NCBI RefSeq assembly: GCF_900258485.1
Contig: NZ_OGVE01000001.1
Location: 248,001 to 312,000 of the forward strand
Direction: 5' to 3'
Length of the DNA: 64,000 nucleotides
Source of the DNA: Helcococcus massiliensis
GTDB lineage: Bacteria; Bacillota; Clostridia; Tissierellales; Peptoniphilaceae
Within the stretch, counting starts at the first letter, position 1, and the number at the start of each line of letters is the position of its first letter. This document shows positions 27,562 through 36,181 of this stretch, piece by piece. The notes beneath the pieces were generated by a model that was not told the origin of the DNA, searched no databases, and saw only the letters and a list, made by a program, of their open reading frames with translations. Both the position numbers and the translations under genes were made by a program.

Positions 27562-29804
27562 TTTTTCTCCTTTGCTGTAATTACTAGCTTACTTCCTTTA
27601 TTAAGTACTTCACCTGAATTAACAGATTGACTTTCAATATACTTGTTTTTATTTTTAAGTTCATATTCTATATTATTATTCTCTAATAAATTTAGAGCTT
27701 CATCAATATCCATATTTATTAAATTAGGAACTTGTATATCTCCTTCTGACTTAAGTTCAATAACAGAGTCTTTTTCAATCATATTTCCTTTTGTAGGATA
27801 TTGATCTGAAACAATATGATAATCACCAACATTGCTATCTGTAAATAAGTCTAATCCCATTTTATCCAATTCTTCTTTAACTTCCGCTATAGTTTTACCA
27901 ATTAAATCTGGAATTTTTACTATGTCAGATTTGCTGATATCTTTGCTAGAATTAGATTTTATTGCTATGATTTTATCCATGATTTCTTTAGCCATATCTA
28001 TAGTTAAACTATGGGTATCATTTGTTAAAGGTTCATCTACAATTAATAATAAACTTATTTCAGGATTTTCCGCTGGATAAGTGACATATAAAGAACCTAT
28101 ATTATTATAAAATTGATCGCTTTTATCAAATATAGACTCTTCTTGATATTTTACAGTAGTTCCTGTTTTTGCACCAAATTGTTTTGTATCAGTATTCATT
28201 CCAAAGCTATCTGCTGTATATTTTAAATATTCATTCATCTCTTTAGAAGTATTTTCAGAAATAGTTCTATTTTTGTACTCATCTTTATTTTCGTATAAAA
28301 CTTTTCCTTCTTTATCCAATACAGCTTGCCCAATATGTGGTTGATAGTATTTACCACCATTTACTACTGAATTCAAAGCTGAAATTAATTGTATAGGATT
28401 TGTATTAACATAATGTCCATAAGATAAAGTACCAAAATCGACATCACTAATTTCGGCGTTTTTAGGAAAGTTACCTTCTACCTCATTTGGCAAATCTATT
28501 CCAGACTTTTCTCCAAATCTAAAACCTTTTGAATATTTTACAAAGTTTTCTTTACCTATATCTTTAGCAACTTGTACAAATACAGGATTTGAAGAGTTTT
28601 TAAATGCTTCTCTTAAGTTTTGTGGACCATGAGGATCCCAATATCTCCATGATCTTATCACAACCCCTGGCGCTAATTGATAAAATCCATTATCTTCATA
28701 AACCTTGTTAGCTATATCTGAATTAGTTTCTAATGCCAAAGCTGCTGTTATAGTTTTAAAAGTTGACCCTGGCTCATATTGATTTGATACAGCCCTATTG
28801 TTCCATTTACTTAATAGATAATCACCTTCACTAACCTTAATGTTTTTTAAAAACATGTTATCTATTTCAGAATCTAATTTTCTAGGATTATTTGCATCAA
28901 AACTTGGTAATGATTCTATAGCTAATATTTCTCCATTATTCGGATTAGAAAGTATTGCCGTAATATACATAGGCTTAAATTTGTACATAACTTTAGTAAG
29001 TTGGTCATGCACTATTTTTTGATATTCAATATCTATGCTTGTTCTTAAATCATTTGATTCTTCCGCTTCTACATCTTTATCCTTTGTATAAGGGATTTCT
29101 GTTCCCCTTAGGGCTTTAAAGAACTCTCTATACCCTTCTTTACCAGATAGTATTTCATCATAATATTTTTCTAAACCGTAATTAGCTTTTCCATCTTGGT
29201 CAATAAAACCAAGAGTGTTTGAGAGAACTTCATGATTAGGATAATATCTATCATCTTGTTTAAGATAAATTAAATATGGAAGATCTAATAATTGTAATTG
29301 TTCTTTTTGGAATTTATTAAGAGATTTATATATAAAATCTTCCTTATTGTTTTTTATAAAATCATAAATATAAGCCTCATCAACTTCAAGAATACTTGCT
29401 ATTTTTGAAATTTCTTCATCTTTATAAACTGCTAATGAAGCAGTATTCAAAAGTTTATCCTTTTCTTCTTGACTCAACTTATCAAAGTAGGCCTTATTAT
29501 TTATAGCATTAGTTGCTTTTTGACTTTCTTCTTCAGAAACCACATTAAGCATATATAAGCTTTCAACCTTTTGACTAAGTGCTAAGGGCTTACCATTTCT
29601 GTCAAATATATTTCCTCTATCAGGTTTAATTGCTCTACCTACTAAAGATACATTATTACCTTTTTCTTTATAATTATTTTTATCTAATATTTGTAAAGAA
29701 AATAATCTTATTGTATATGTTATAAGTAAAAAAGCTAAAAACAAAAGAACAAGAAATATCTTTTCATTTGTTTTTAGCTTTTTATTTTTTTGTTTATTTT
29801 TCAT
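27558..29804 (-). CDS. ftsI: Class B penicillin-binding protein with PASTA domains (FtsI/PBP2)
   Basis: Septal peptidoglycan transpeptidase. 748 residues: one membrane segment (about 15-37), N-terminal pedestal (GRAIKPDRGNIFDRNGKPLA), transpeptidase domain with the active Ser in PGSTFKTI, SSNP as the SxN motif and KTGTT, then two C-terminal PASTA domains (about 625-745, with IPDLIGKTIAEVKEELDKMG). PASTA modules also occur in SpoVD, but dcw context indicates the septal enzyme. Its start overlaps the ftsL-like stop by one base. Confidence 0.95.
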   Translation of the reverse strand: MKNKQKNKKLKTNEKIFLVLLFLAFLLITYTIRLFSLQILDKNNYKEKGNNVSLVGRAIKPDRGNIFDRNGKPLALSQKVESLYMLNVVSEEESQKATNAINNKAYFDKLSQEEKDKLLNTASLAVYKDEEISKIASILEVDEAYIYDFIKNNKEDFIYKSLNKFQKEQLQLLDLPYLIYLKQDDRYYPNHEVLSNTLGFIDQDGKANYGLEKYYDEILSGKEGYREFFKALRGTEIPYTKDKDVEAEESNDLRTSIDIEYQKIVHDQLTKVMYKFKPMYITAILSNPNNGEILAIESLPSFDANNPRKLDSEIDNMFLKNIKVSEGDYLLSKWNNRAVSNQYEPGSTFKTITAALALETNSDIANKVYEDNGFYQLAPGVVIRSWRYWDPHGPQNLREAFKNSSNPVFVQVAKDIGKENFVKYSKGFRFGEKSGIDLPNEVEGNFPKNAEISDVDFGTLSYGHYVNTNPIQLISALNSVVNGGKYYQPHIGQAVLDKEGKVLYENKDEYKNRTISENTSKEMNEYLKYTADSFGMNTDTKQFGAKTGTTVKYQEESIFDKSDQFYNNIGSLYVTYPAENPEISLLLIVDEPLTNDTHSLTIDMAKEIMDKIIAIKSNSSKDISKSDIVKIPDLIGKTIAEVKEELDKMGLDLFTDSNVGDYHIVSDQYPTKGNMIEKDSVIELKSEGDIQVPNLINMDIDEALNLLENNNIEYELKNKNKYIESQSVNSGEVLNKGSKLVITAKEKK

Positions 29805-30295
29805 TATTCACCACTACCAAAAATCTTGCCAAGTGTTGACATTACAGATTTATTTTTATTGTTTTCTGCTGTCTTGATTTCATTATTCTTTTCTTTTGCT
29901 AATTTAATCTTATCCGAATTTTCTAAGGCTACATAGCTATCTTTATTTGGGTAGTCCATTCCTAATCTGGATTTAGCAACTTTTTCTATCCTTGATGGAG
30001 AGTTAGTTGTCATAGCTATACTTTCTACATTATTCAATTCAGTTTTCAAGCCTTCTATTTCTTCTTTCAATATTAAGTTATTTGAAGACATTTTAACCAT
30101 ATTTGAGTATGAGGACGCCAATAAAATAATAGCAAATATTGCACCTAAAATATTTATTTTAATTAAATTAGTTTTTAACTTGTAAGAATTAACTTTTATC
30201 TTATTTTTGCTTTTAGATTTTACTCTTCTTTTAGCAGTGGAAGATAAAGCACCTGTAAAGTTATTATTTAATTCAATTTGTCTTATATCTTCCAT
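29804..30295 (-). CDS. ftsL: FtsL-like septum formation protein
   Basis: 163 residues: a basic cytoplasmic N-terminus (about 1-48, RRVKSKSKNKIKVNSYKLK), one membrane segment (about 49-66) and a coiled coil (LILKEEIEGLKTELNNVES), then IEKVAKSRLGMDYPNKDSYV, the pattern of FtsL/DivIC proteins that bridge FtsW-FtsI with DivIB. Sequence similarity in the family is low, so the call rests on topology and position between rsmH and ftsI. The C-terminal 30 residues are Lys/Asn-rich and variable. Confidence 0.85.
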   Translation of the reverse strand: MEDIRQIELNNNFTGALSSTAKRRVKSKSKNKIKVNSYKLKTNLIKINILGAIFAIILLASSYSNMVKMSSNNLILKEEIEGLKTELNNVESIAMTTNSPSRIEKVAKSRLGMDYPNKDSYVALENSDKIKLAKEKNNEIKTAENNKNKSVMSTLGKIFGSGE

Positions 30296-30319
30296 TTTAA
30301 CCTCTTAATAAATTATATT

Positions 30320-31264
30320 TTAAACTCTTTCTGCTACTCTTAATTTTGCAGACCTTGACCTATTGTTCTTTTCTAATTCTTCTTTAGATGCAACAATTGG
30401 TTTTCTTGTAATCACTTTTATTTTCTCTGTTTTTTCATGTGCTTGTATAGGAATTTCTGGTGGATATTCGAACGTCTGAGCTAATTCTTTGAAATTAGTT
30501 TTAACTATTCGATCTTCTAGTGAATGGAAAGTAATAATTACCAGTCTTCCACCTACTTTTAACCTATCAACTGCTGAATGTATTCCTGTTTCTAATACAT
30601 CCAACTCCTTATTTACTTCAATTCTAATAGCTTGGAAAGTTTTCTTAGCTGGATGCTTGCTATTCATCCTTACTTTTTTAGGAATAGCAGCCTTAATAAT
30701 GTCAACAAGTTCAAAGGTTGTTTCAATTTCCTTTTCCTCTCTTGCCTTAACTATAAATTCAGCTATTCTCATTCCCCATTTTTCTTCACCATAGTTCCAA
30801 AGAATAGTTTCTAATTCTTCTTGACTATAGGTATTAACAACATCCTTAGCTGTTAATTCTTGGTCACTATCCATTCTCATATCTAGCGGAGCATCTTGAT
30901 GGTATGAAAATCCTCTATTCCCCTCATCTAATTGGTGAGAAGAAACCCCTATATCCATTAAAACTCCATCTACTTTATCAATATTTAATTCATCTAATAT
31001 CTTTCCTAAATAGGCATAGTTACATTTAATGAAATATACTTGATCTTTATAATCTTTAAGTCTTTCAGTAGCAGCCATTAATGCATTAGCATCTTGGTCT
31101 ATAGCAACTAAACGACCATCTTTGCCCACTCTTTTTAAAATTTCTATTGAATGGCCTGCTCCACCTACGGTGCAATCAACATATATTCCATTTTCTTTAA
31201 TATTTAACGCCTCAATTGTTTCTGCTAACAATACAGGTTCATGTTGAAATTTCATATCAGCCAT
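30320..31264 (-). CDS. rsmH: 16S rRNA (cytosine1402-N4)-methyltransferase
   Basis: SAM-dependent N4 methylation of C1402 in 16S rRNA. 314 residues: YVDCTVGGAGHSIEILKR as the SAM-binding motif, DGVLMDIGVSSHQLDEGNRG, and the C-terminal ITFHSLEDRIVK. MADMKFQHEPVLL offers two starts three codons apart; neither has a strong ribosome site, and translation is probably coupled to mraZ (7-base gap). Second gene of the cluster, as usual. Confidence 0.97.
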   Translation of the reverse strand: MADMKFQHEPVLLAETIEALNIKENGIYVDCTVGGAGHSIEILKRVGKDGRLVAIDQDANALMAATERLKDYKDQVYFIKCNYAYLGKILDELNIDKVDGVLMDIGVSSHQLDEGNRGFSYHQDAPLDMRMDSDQELTAKDVVNTYSQEELETILWNYGEEKWGMRIAEFIVKAREEKEIETTFELVDIIKAAIPKKVRMNSKHPAKKTFQAIRIEVNKELDVLETGIHSAVDRLKVGGRLVIITFHSLEDRIVKTNFKELAQTFEYPPEIPIQAHEKTEKIKVITRKPIVASKEELEKNNRSRSAKLRVAERV

Positions 31265-31271
31265 CTACTTT

Positions 31272-31703
31272 CTATATTCCTAAATCTTCAAAATCTTCAA
31301 ATATGTTGTCATAATCCATATCTTCAGACTTCATATATTCTTCATATCTATCTGTATCCCATATTTCAATTCTTGAAGAAACACCAATTATGGTAGCTTC
31401 CTTTGAAATATCTGCATATTCTCTTAAATTTTGTGGTATAACAAATCTTCCTTGTTTATCAAATTCCATTTCTCTTGCAGGTGCGTAGAAGATTCTTTCA
31501 AATTGTCTTGCTTTTTTAGAAGTCAGTCTTAATTGTTTAGTTTTTTCTTCTAAGCGGTGCCATTCATTTTCATCATAGACAAAAACGCAACCTTCCATTC
31601 CCTTGGTCACGTAAAACTTTTCACCAAGCTCTTCTCTAAATTTAGAAGGCATGATTACTCTTCCCTTATTGTCTATTGAATGATTGTATTCACCTATAAA
31701 CAT
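31272..31703 (-). CDS. mraZ: Transcriptional regulator MraZ
   Basis: AbrB-fold DNA-binding protein that regulates the division cluster. The start is set at 31703 (MFIGEYNHSIDNKGR), with GGTGGAATT before it; an ATG at 31730 lies inside the operator repeats. 143 residues with two tandem MraZ domains, each with a DxxGR core (DNKGRVIMPSKFRE and DKQGRFVIPQNLRE). Family members act as octamers or dodecamers that bind direct repeats upstream of their own gene, and such repeats are present here. Confidence 0.96.
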   Translation of the reverse strand: MFIGEYNHSIDNKGRVIMPSKFREELGEKFYVTKGMEGCVFVYDENEWHRLEEKTKQLRLTSKKARQFERIFYAPAREMEFDKQGRFVIPQNLREYADISKEATIIGVSSRIEIWDTDRYEEYMKSEDMDYDNIFEDFEDLGI

Positions 31704-31710
31704 AATTCCA

Positions 31711-31747
31711 CCACTTTCTTCCACTAACACACCACTGTGTTACCACT
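31711..31747 (-). promoter_or_regulatory. MraZ operator: four AGTGG direct repeats
   Basis: On the minus strand AGTGG occurs at 31747-31743, 31736-31732, 31725-31721 and 31715-31711, with spacings of 11, 11 and 10 bases, that is one helical turn each. They cover the transcription start region up to the mraZ ribosome site. MraZ is known to bind such GTG-containing direct repeats and repress its own operon. Confidence 0.88.
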
Positions 31748-31754
31748 TGCTTTT

Positions 31755-31783
31755 ATTCTATACTAATATTTTGAAATTTACAA
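31755..31783 (-). promoter_or_regulatory. Promoter of the division cluster
   Basis: TTGTAA (31783-31778), a 17-base spacer and TAGAAT (31760-31755) form a good sigma-A promoter. Transcription would start near 31748, at the first operator repeat. Confidence 0.75.
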
Positions 31784-31784
31784 G

Positions 31785-31805
31785 CTCAAACTTGAGAATT
31801 CTCAA
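31785..31805. repeat. Overlapping palindromes CTCAA/TTGAG upstream of the mraZ promoter
   Basis: CTCAA-AC-TTGAG-AATT-CTCAA contains three half-sites in alternating orientation: a 5-2-5 inverted repeat (31785-31796) and a perfect 14-base palindrome (31792-31805). They lie one base upstream of the -35 box, a position suited to an activator or a second repressor. It is not the MraZ repeat. Confidence 0.6.
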
Positions 31806-31833
31806 TATCTAAACAAAATTTTTATAGGATTTT

Positions 31834-31875
31834 AAAAACAAAAAAAAGTATTTACATTTTTTATGTAAATACTTT
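31834..31875 (-). terminator. Terminator after lgt
   Basis: AAAGTATTTACAT (31845-31857) pairs with ATGTAAATACTTT (31863-31875), a 13-base perfect stem. On the minus strand it is followed by a T-run interrupted by one G. A second, weaker inverted repeat (AGCTTAT/ATAAGCT, about 31886-31916) lies between it and the lgt stop. Confidence 0.9.
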
Positions 31876-31953
31876 CATAATTTTTAGCTTATTTAGTGCT
31901 TTACGCAATATAAGCTGCTATATTTTGTATTATTAATTTTTTGTAATATTCCT

Positions 31954-32703
31954 CTAAGCTTTTTTCTTTTTTGAATTCATATAAACCAACAAAACTATTC
32001 CCAAAAGTATAAATACTATTGATATTAATTGAGCAACTCTTATAGGTCCCCAATATAGTGAATCCGTTCTCAGTCCCTCTACAAAGAATCTTATTATTCC
32101 ATAGAATATTAGATATAAGGATGTTGTTGTCCCATCTTTAAGCTTTTTATTTCTATATAAATACCATAAGACCATTGATAATATAAAATTAGATAAGGAT
32201 TCGTAAAAGAATGTTGGATGGTATGACTTACCATCTATGATTACAGCCCACGGTAAGTTTGTTTCATAACCATAAGCCTCATTATTTATAAAGTTTCCCC
32301 ACCTACCTATCGCTTGAGCTAGTGGTAAAAATATAAAAATAAGATCTGCTAATTTAATAAAATTTAATTTCTTTCTTTTAGAAAATATGTATCCACTGAT
32401 TACACCTGCTATAATACCACCTTGTATAGCAAGACCACCATCTCTCACATTTATCATTTCTAAAATAGAATCATACCTATCAAATTCAAATATTACATAC
32501 CATAACCTAGCACCAATTATCGCTGCTGGTATCACCCATAGGGACAGGTCATAAATTAAATCAGGATCTTGTTCTTGTTTTTTTAATTCATTAGCTATCA
32601 AAGCAATTGCTAGCACCATACCTGATACTATAAGTAAACCATACCAATATACATCGATACCAAATAAAGAAAATGCAATTCTACTTCCGTTATATTCAAA
32701 CAT
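31954..32703 (-). CDS. lgt: Prolipoprotein diacylglyceryl transferase
   Basis: Membrane enzyme that adds diacylglycerol to the lipobox Cys of prolipoproteins. 249 residues with about seven membrane segments. The signature is GRWGNFINNEAYG, preceded by GGLAIQGGIIAG and followed by HPTFFYESL. AAAAGGAGACGAA precedes the ATG, which overlaps the previous gene by 8 bases. It could process the lipoprotein at 15974-17767. Confidence 0.97.
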   Translation of the reverse strand: MFEYNGSRIAFSLFGIDVYWYGLLIVSGMVLAIALIANELKKQEQDPDLIYDLSLWVIPAAIIGARLWYVIFEFDRYDSILEMINVRDGGLAIQGGIIAGVISGYIFSKRKKLNFIKLADLIFIFLPLAQAIGRWGNFINNEAYGYETNLPWAVIIDGKSYHPTFFYESLSNFILSMVLWYLYRNKKLKDGTTTSLYLIFYGIIRFFVEGLRTDSLYWGPIRVAQLISIVFILLGIVLLVYMNSKKKKA

Positions 32704-33406
32704 TTCGTCTCCTTTTAGCTAAATATGATAAGCCCATTAATATAATTATTATTATAGCAAGTTTTGAAATAAAGGAAAAAGCGATTCTACTTGCCATCTT
32801 CATAAAGTAATCTTCTGGTAACATTCTTATCATAATATCTGTTTCGGGATTTAATACCCATAAATCATTATCAAAAAACAATTCGTGAAATTTTATAAAA
32901 TATTTACTAAAGTCACTAGCTATAAAAATTGCTAAAATTAGCATTGCTCCAATAAGAACAAGAATATAATTTTTGACTAATTTTGTTTTTTCACTAAATA
33001 TATTTAAGTCTTTTTCAGTTAATGTCTTTGACTTTTCTTTATACAATATTATAATAAAATTCATTAAAATAAAAAGATAAAATACTAGCATACTTGCTTT
33101 ATTTATTTGTTTATTTAAGTTAAACAATTGATGAACATCTTTCATATGTAAAACTTCTCTATTATTAAAATTATCTTTTATTAAAGTTTCATCACCAGTA
33201 TCTATATAATCAATCAAAGAATCATAGAGATTAAATATTTGCTTATCATCTAGATTTACTTGCTTGCCTAATTCATTTTTTACTACATAATCTTTATAAT
33301 ATTTTTTATCATTAGAAATTTGTTGTATAGCAGATGTTAAGCAATAAAGAATCACTATAATAGACAAAGCTATACAAATAATATTCAGTTTTTTATTAGT
33401 CTTCAT
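32696..33406 (-). CDS. DUF1461 / TIGR01906 integral membrane protein
   Basis: The start is set at 33406 because GGGA lies five bases upstream; the in-frame frame extends up to 33442 into yebC. About 236 residues: four membrane segments, an extracytoplasmic loop with NREVLHMKDVHQLF after the first, and the conserved LNPETDIMIRMLPEDYF before the last. These match the TIGR01906 family of unknown function. It lies between yebC and lgt, overlapping both slightly. Confidence 0.88.
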   Translation of the reverse strand: MKTNKKLNIICIALSIIVILYCLTSAIQQISNDKKYYKDYVVKNELGKQVNLDDKQIFNLYDSLIDYIDTGDETLIKDNFNNREVLHMKDVHQLFNLNKQINKASMLVFYLFILMNFIIILYKEKSKTLTEKDLNIFSEKTKLVKNYILVLIGAMLILAIFIASDFSKYFIKFHELFFDNDLWVLNPETDIMIRMLPEDYFMKMASRIAFSFISKLAIIIIILMGLSYLAKRRRNV

Positions 33407-34127
33407 CATTTTCCCAATTGTGATATACATTTTGTACATCATCGTTGTCTTCTAAAGTTTCAATTAAATTATCTAAAAGTCTTTTCTTTTCTGGATCATT
33501 TACAAGATTTGTCATCTTAGGCAAGTACATGATTTGAGAGTTTTCTATTTCGTAACCTTTACTTTTAATAACTTGCTTGGCTTGATGGAAATCTTCTACA
33601 CTAGTAAATATTTCAGAAATACCATCCTCTTCCACTACATCATTAGCATTGGCCTCTAAAGCTAACTCCATAAGTTCTTCTTGATTGTGGTTTTCTCCTC
33701 CTAGTTGGATTACACCCAGCCTATCAAACATAAAAACAACGGACCCATCGGTACCTAAATTTCCTTCATGCTTGTCAAAAGCATGTCTTATTTCTGGAGC
33801 AGTTCTATTTCTATTATCAGTCAATCCTTCAACTATAATAGCTATCCCTTCAGGGCCATAACCTTCATATAAAACATGTTCAAAATTAGCAGAATCAAGA
33901 TTTTGACTAGCAGCCTTAATTGCTCTCTCTATATTTTTATTTGGCATATTTATCGCTTTTGCATCTTCTATTGCTGATTGTAAGGCAGCATTGTATTCTG
34001 GATTCTCCCCACCTTCTTTTACTGCTACAGTAATCTGTCTACCTACTTTAGTAAACATTTTTCCTTTCTTTACATCAGCAACACCTTTTTTATTTTTTAT
34101 TTTACTCCATTTATTATGTCCAGCCAT
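33396..34127 (-). CDS. yebC: YebC/PmpR-family regulator
   Basis: 243 residues with the family start MAGHNKWSKIKNKKGVADVKKGKMF cut at residue 20 as MAGHNKWSKIKNKKGVADVK, and NIERAIKAAS and YEGYGPEGIAIIVEGLTDN further on. Members act as DNA-binding regulators or, as shown for some, help ribosomes past polyproline stretches. The start overlaps the yigZ stop by one base. Confidence 0.94.
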   Translation of the reverse strand: MAGHNKWSKIKNKKGVADVKKGKMFTKVGRQITVAVKEGGENPEYNAALQSAIEDAKAINMPNKNIERAIKAASQNLDSANFEHVLYEGYGPEGIAIIVEGLTDNRNRTAPEIRHAFDKHEGNLGTDGSVVFMFDRLGVIQLGGENHNQEELMELALEANANDVVEEDGISEIFTSVEDFHQAKQVIKSKGYEIENSQIMYLPKMTNLVNDPEKKRLLDNLIETLEDNDDVQNVYHNWENDED

Positions 34128-34789
34128 TACTCTATTATCTCTCCTTTTCTTACTTGTAATAAAATTGTATCTTCAATATCTATTTCCATATTCGCACTAG
34201 TCATATCTAGTAAATCGTTCTTAAATTTTTCATATTCCCTTACACTAATATACATAGTATTTTCTACTTTTTCTAGGTAGTCCCTATTTTTAAGGTAAAA
34301 ATTATTTTCAGATATATAATTATCTATTTTTCCTAAAAAAGTATAGTCAAATATAAATTTTACTTTATAATAATTTTTTAGATCAACTATCTCAGCTAAT
34401 TGTAATACTTCGGAAACAGCTCCACCATAAGCTCTAATAAGACCTGAAGCACCAAGTTTTTTCCCACCGAAATATCTAGTCACTACTACTGCTATATCAG
34501 TGAGGCCTTCTTTTTTTAAGACCTCTAGCATGGGTATACCTGCTGTACCTTGAGGTTCGCCATCATCATTGTATCTTTGAATCATTTGTCTTGGGCCATT
34601 TATATAGGCAGTGCAATTATGAGTAGCTTCCCTGTGCATCTTATTTATTTCTTCGATAAAAGCTAGAGATTCCTCTTCATTATTACATCTTTTAATATTA
34701 GCTATAAATCTAGATTTTTTAATTTCAATTTCATGAATACTATGACCTAAAATAGTAGTATACTCATCTTTAAGTTTTTCTTTCATCAT
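34127..34789 (-). CDS. YigZ/IMPACT-family protein
   Basis: 220 residues: an N-terminal UPF0029 (IMPACT) domain with EATHNCTAYING, DDGEPQGTAGIPMLEVL and VVVTRYFGGKKLGASGL, and a C-terminal ferredoxin-like DUF1949 domain. Relatives are linked to translation control and may bind nucleic acid; the bacterial role is unclear. It overlaps hflX by 4 bases. Confidence 0.93.
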   Translation of the reverse strand: MMKEKLKDEYTTILGHSIHEIEIKKSRFIANIKRCNNEEESLAFIEEINKMHREATHNCTAYINGPRQMIQRYNDDGEPQGTAGIPMLEVLKKEGLTDIAVVVTRYFGGKKLGASGLIRAYGGAVSEVLQLAEIVDLKNYYKVKFIFDYTFLGKIDNYISENNFYLKNRDYLEKVENTMYISVREYEKFKNDLLDMTSANMEIDIEDTILLQVRKGEIIE

Positions 34790-36048
34790 TTATCCTTAAT
34801 TATTTCTTTATATAGGCTTAAGTCCCTCTTATTAATATAGATATATGTTTCTATACCATCTTCAAGGTAGATTTGTTTCTCTCTAATTTTATCAGGTATT
34901 AGACTTATTAAATCATCATATCTGCTATAGGGAATCAATACTTTATAATAATCATAGTCAGCATATAAAATATTCTTTATTTTATCCAATAAAGATTCAA
35001 TATCTTTTTCATCTAAGGCCGACATATAGATTTCATTTTCATAGTTATTATAATCAACAAAATCTTTTACTAGGTCCATCTTGTTAAAAACATAAAGTAT
35101 ATTTTTATCTTCTATTTTCATTTCTTTCAAAACATCTTTAGTTGCTTGGATTTGATTTTCATATTGGTCATTAGATGAATCAATAACTAAAATTAGTAAG
35201 TCTGAATCCTTTATTTCTTCTAAAGTAGACTTAAAAGATTCTACCAATTTTGTCGGCAAATCACTAATAAATCCAACAGTATCACTTACAATCATCTCTT
35301 TATCATTATCTAGTTTTATGGTCCTAGATGCTATATCTAGAGTAGCAAATAGTAAGTCATCAGAATAAACATTTTTTTCATTTTTTTCATTTTTAGCTAA
35401 TAATTTATTAAGTATAGTAGACTTCCCTGAATTAGAATACCCTATCAAAGATACACTTGCTAGATTTGCATTAGACCTCTTTTTTCTTTTCGTATCTCTT
35501 TTTAACTTTTCATTTTTAAGTTTATGTTTGATAGAAGTTATTTCTGCTTGTATAGACCTTCTATCGATTTCAAGTTTTTGCTCTCCAGGTCCCCTAGTTC
35601 CTATACCAGCACCTTCTCTAGAAAGATAATTTCTAAATCCTACAAGCTTTGGTAACCTGTATTCTAATTGGGCTAATTTTACTTGCAACTTACCTTCTTT
35701 TGTTTTAGCTCTTCTAGCAAATATATCTAGGATTAAACCAGTCCTATCAACTATTTTTCTATCTATAGTATCTTCAAGATTTTTCATTTGACTACCTGAT
35801 AAATCATGGTTGAAAATCACCGTATCAATATCATGGTTTTCACAAATTGTTTTAATCTCTTCAGCTTTTCCTTTACCAATGAAATATTTTGGATTTATAT
35901 TATTCGCATTCTGAACTACTGTAAATTCAACTTGAGCATTTGAAGCCTTAATCAGTTCTTTAAGTTCATCTGTTTTATATTCGATTTGTGATTCGCTATA
36001 TTTATTATCTACATTTAATAATACAATCAAAACTTTTTCTTTAATCAT
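34786..36048 (-). CDS. hflX: Ribosome-associated GTPase HflX
   Basis: The start is set at 36048 (MIKEKVLIVLLNVDN), preceded by GAGGTAAAA; a longer frame to 36081 has no ribosome site. About 420 residues: N-terminal HflX domain with NPKYFIGKGKAEEI and Gly-rich RTGLILDIFARRAKTKEGKL, then the G domain with GYSNSGKSTILNKLL, VSDTVGFISDLP and NKMD. HflX splits stalled or hibernating ribosomes. First gene of the hflX-yigZ-yebC-DUF1461-lgt run. Confidence 0.95.
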   Translation of the reverse strand: MIKEKVLIVLLNVDNKYSESQIEYKTDELKELIKASNAQVEFTVVQNANNINPKYFIGKGKAEEIKTICENHDIDTVIFNHDLSGSQMKNLEDTIDRKIVDRTGLILDIFARRAKTKEGKLQVKLAQLEYRLPKLVGFRNYLSREGAGIGTRGPGEQKLEIDRRSIQAEITSIKHKLKNEKLKRDTKRKKRSNANLASVSLIGYSNSGKSTILNKLLAKNEKNEKNVYSDDLLFATLDIASRTIKLDNDKEMIVSDTVGFISDLPTKLVESFKSTLEEIKDSDLLILVIDSSNDQYENQIQATKDVLKEMKIEDKNILYVFNKMDLVKDFVDYNNYENEIYMSALDEKDIESLLDKIKNILYADYDYYKVLIPYSRYDDLISLIPDKIREKQIYLEDGIETYIYINKRDLSLYKEIIKDK

Positions 36049-36130
36049 TTTTACCTCTATATTCATTATAACAAATGTCAACTTGCCTGTATAATCCTAA
36101 ATCCCTAATATTTAATTTGCTATTTATCTA

Positions 36131-36139
36131 TGGTATAAT
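36131..36139 (+). promoter_or_regulatory. Extended -10 promoter for the class A PBP gene
   Basis: TGGTATAAT, about 43 bases before the ATG, with a weak TTTAAT -35 at 17 bases. AAGGAG lies at 36171-36176. It shares the 100-base divergent gap with hflX. Confidence 0.7.
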
Positions 36140-36181
36140 AGCATATATTATAAATATTATAATTGTAAATAAGGAGAAAAA

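Noticed and set aside
31886-31916. AGCTTAT/ATAAGCT inverted repeat as a separate terminator after lgt.
   Set aside because: It has no T-run on the minus strand; the strong hairpin at 31845-31875 just downstream is the better terminator.
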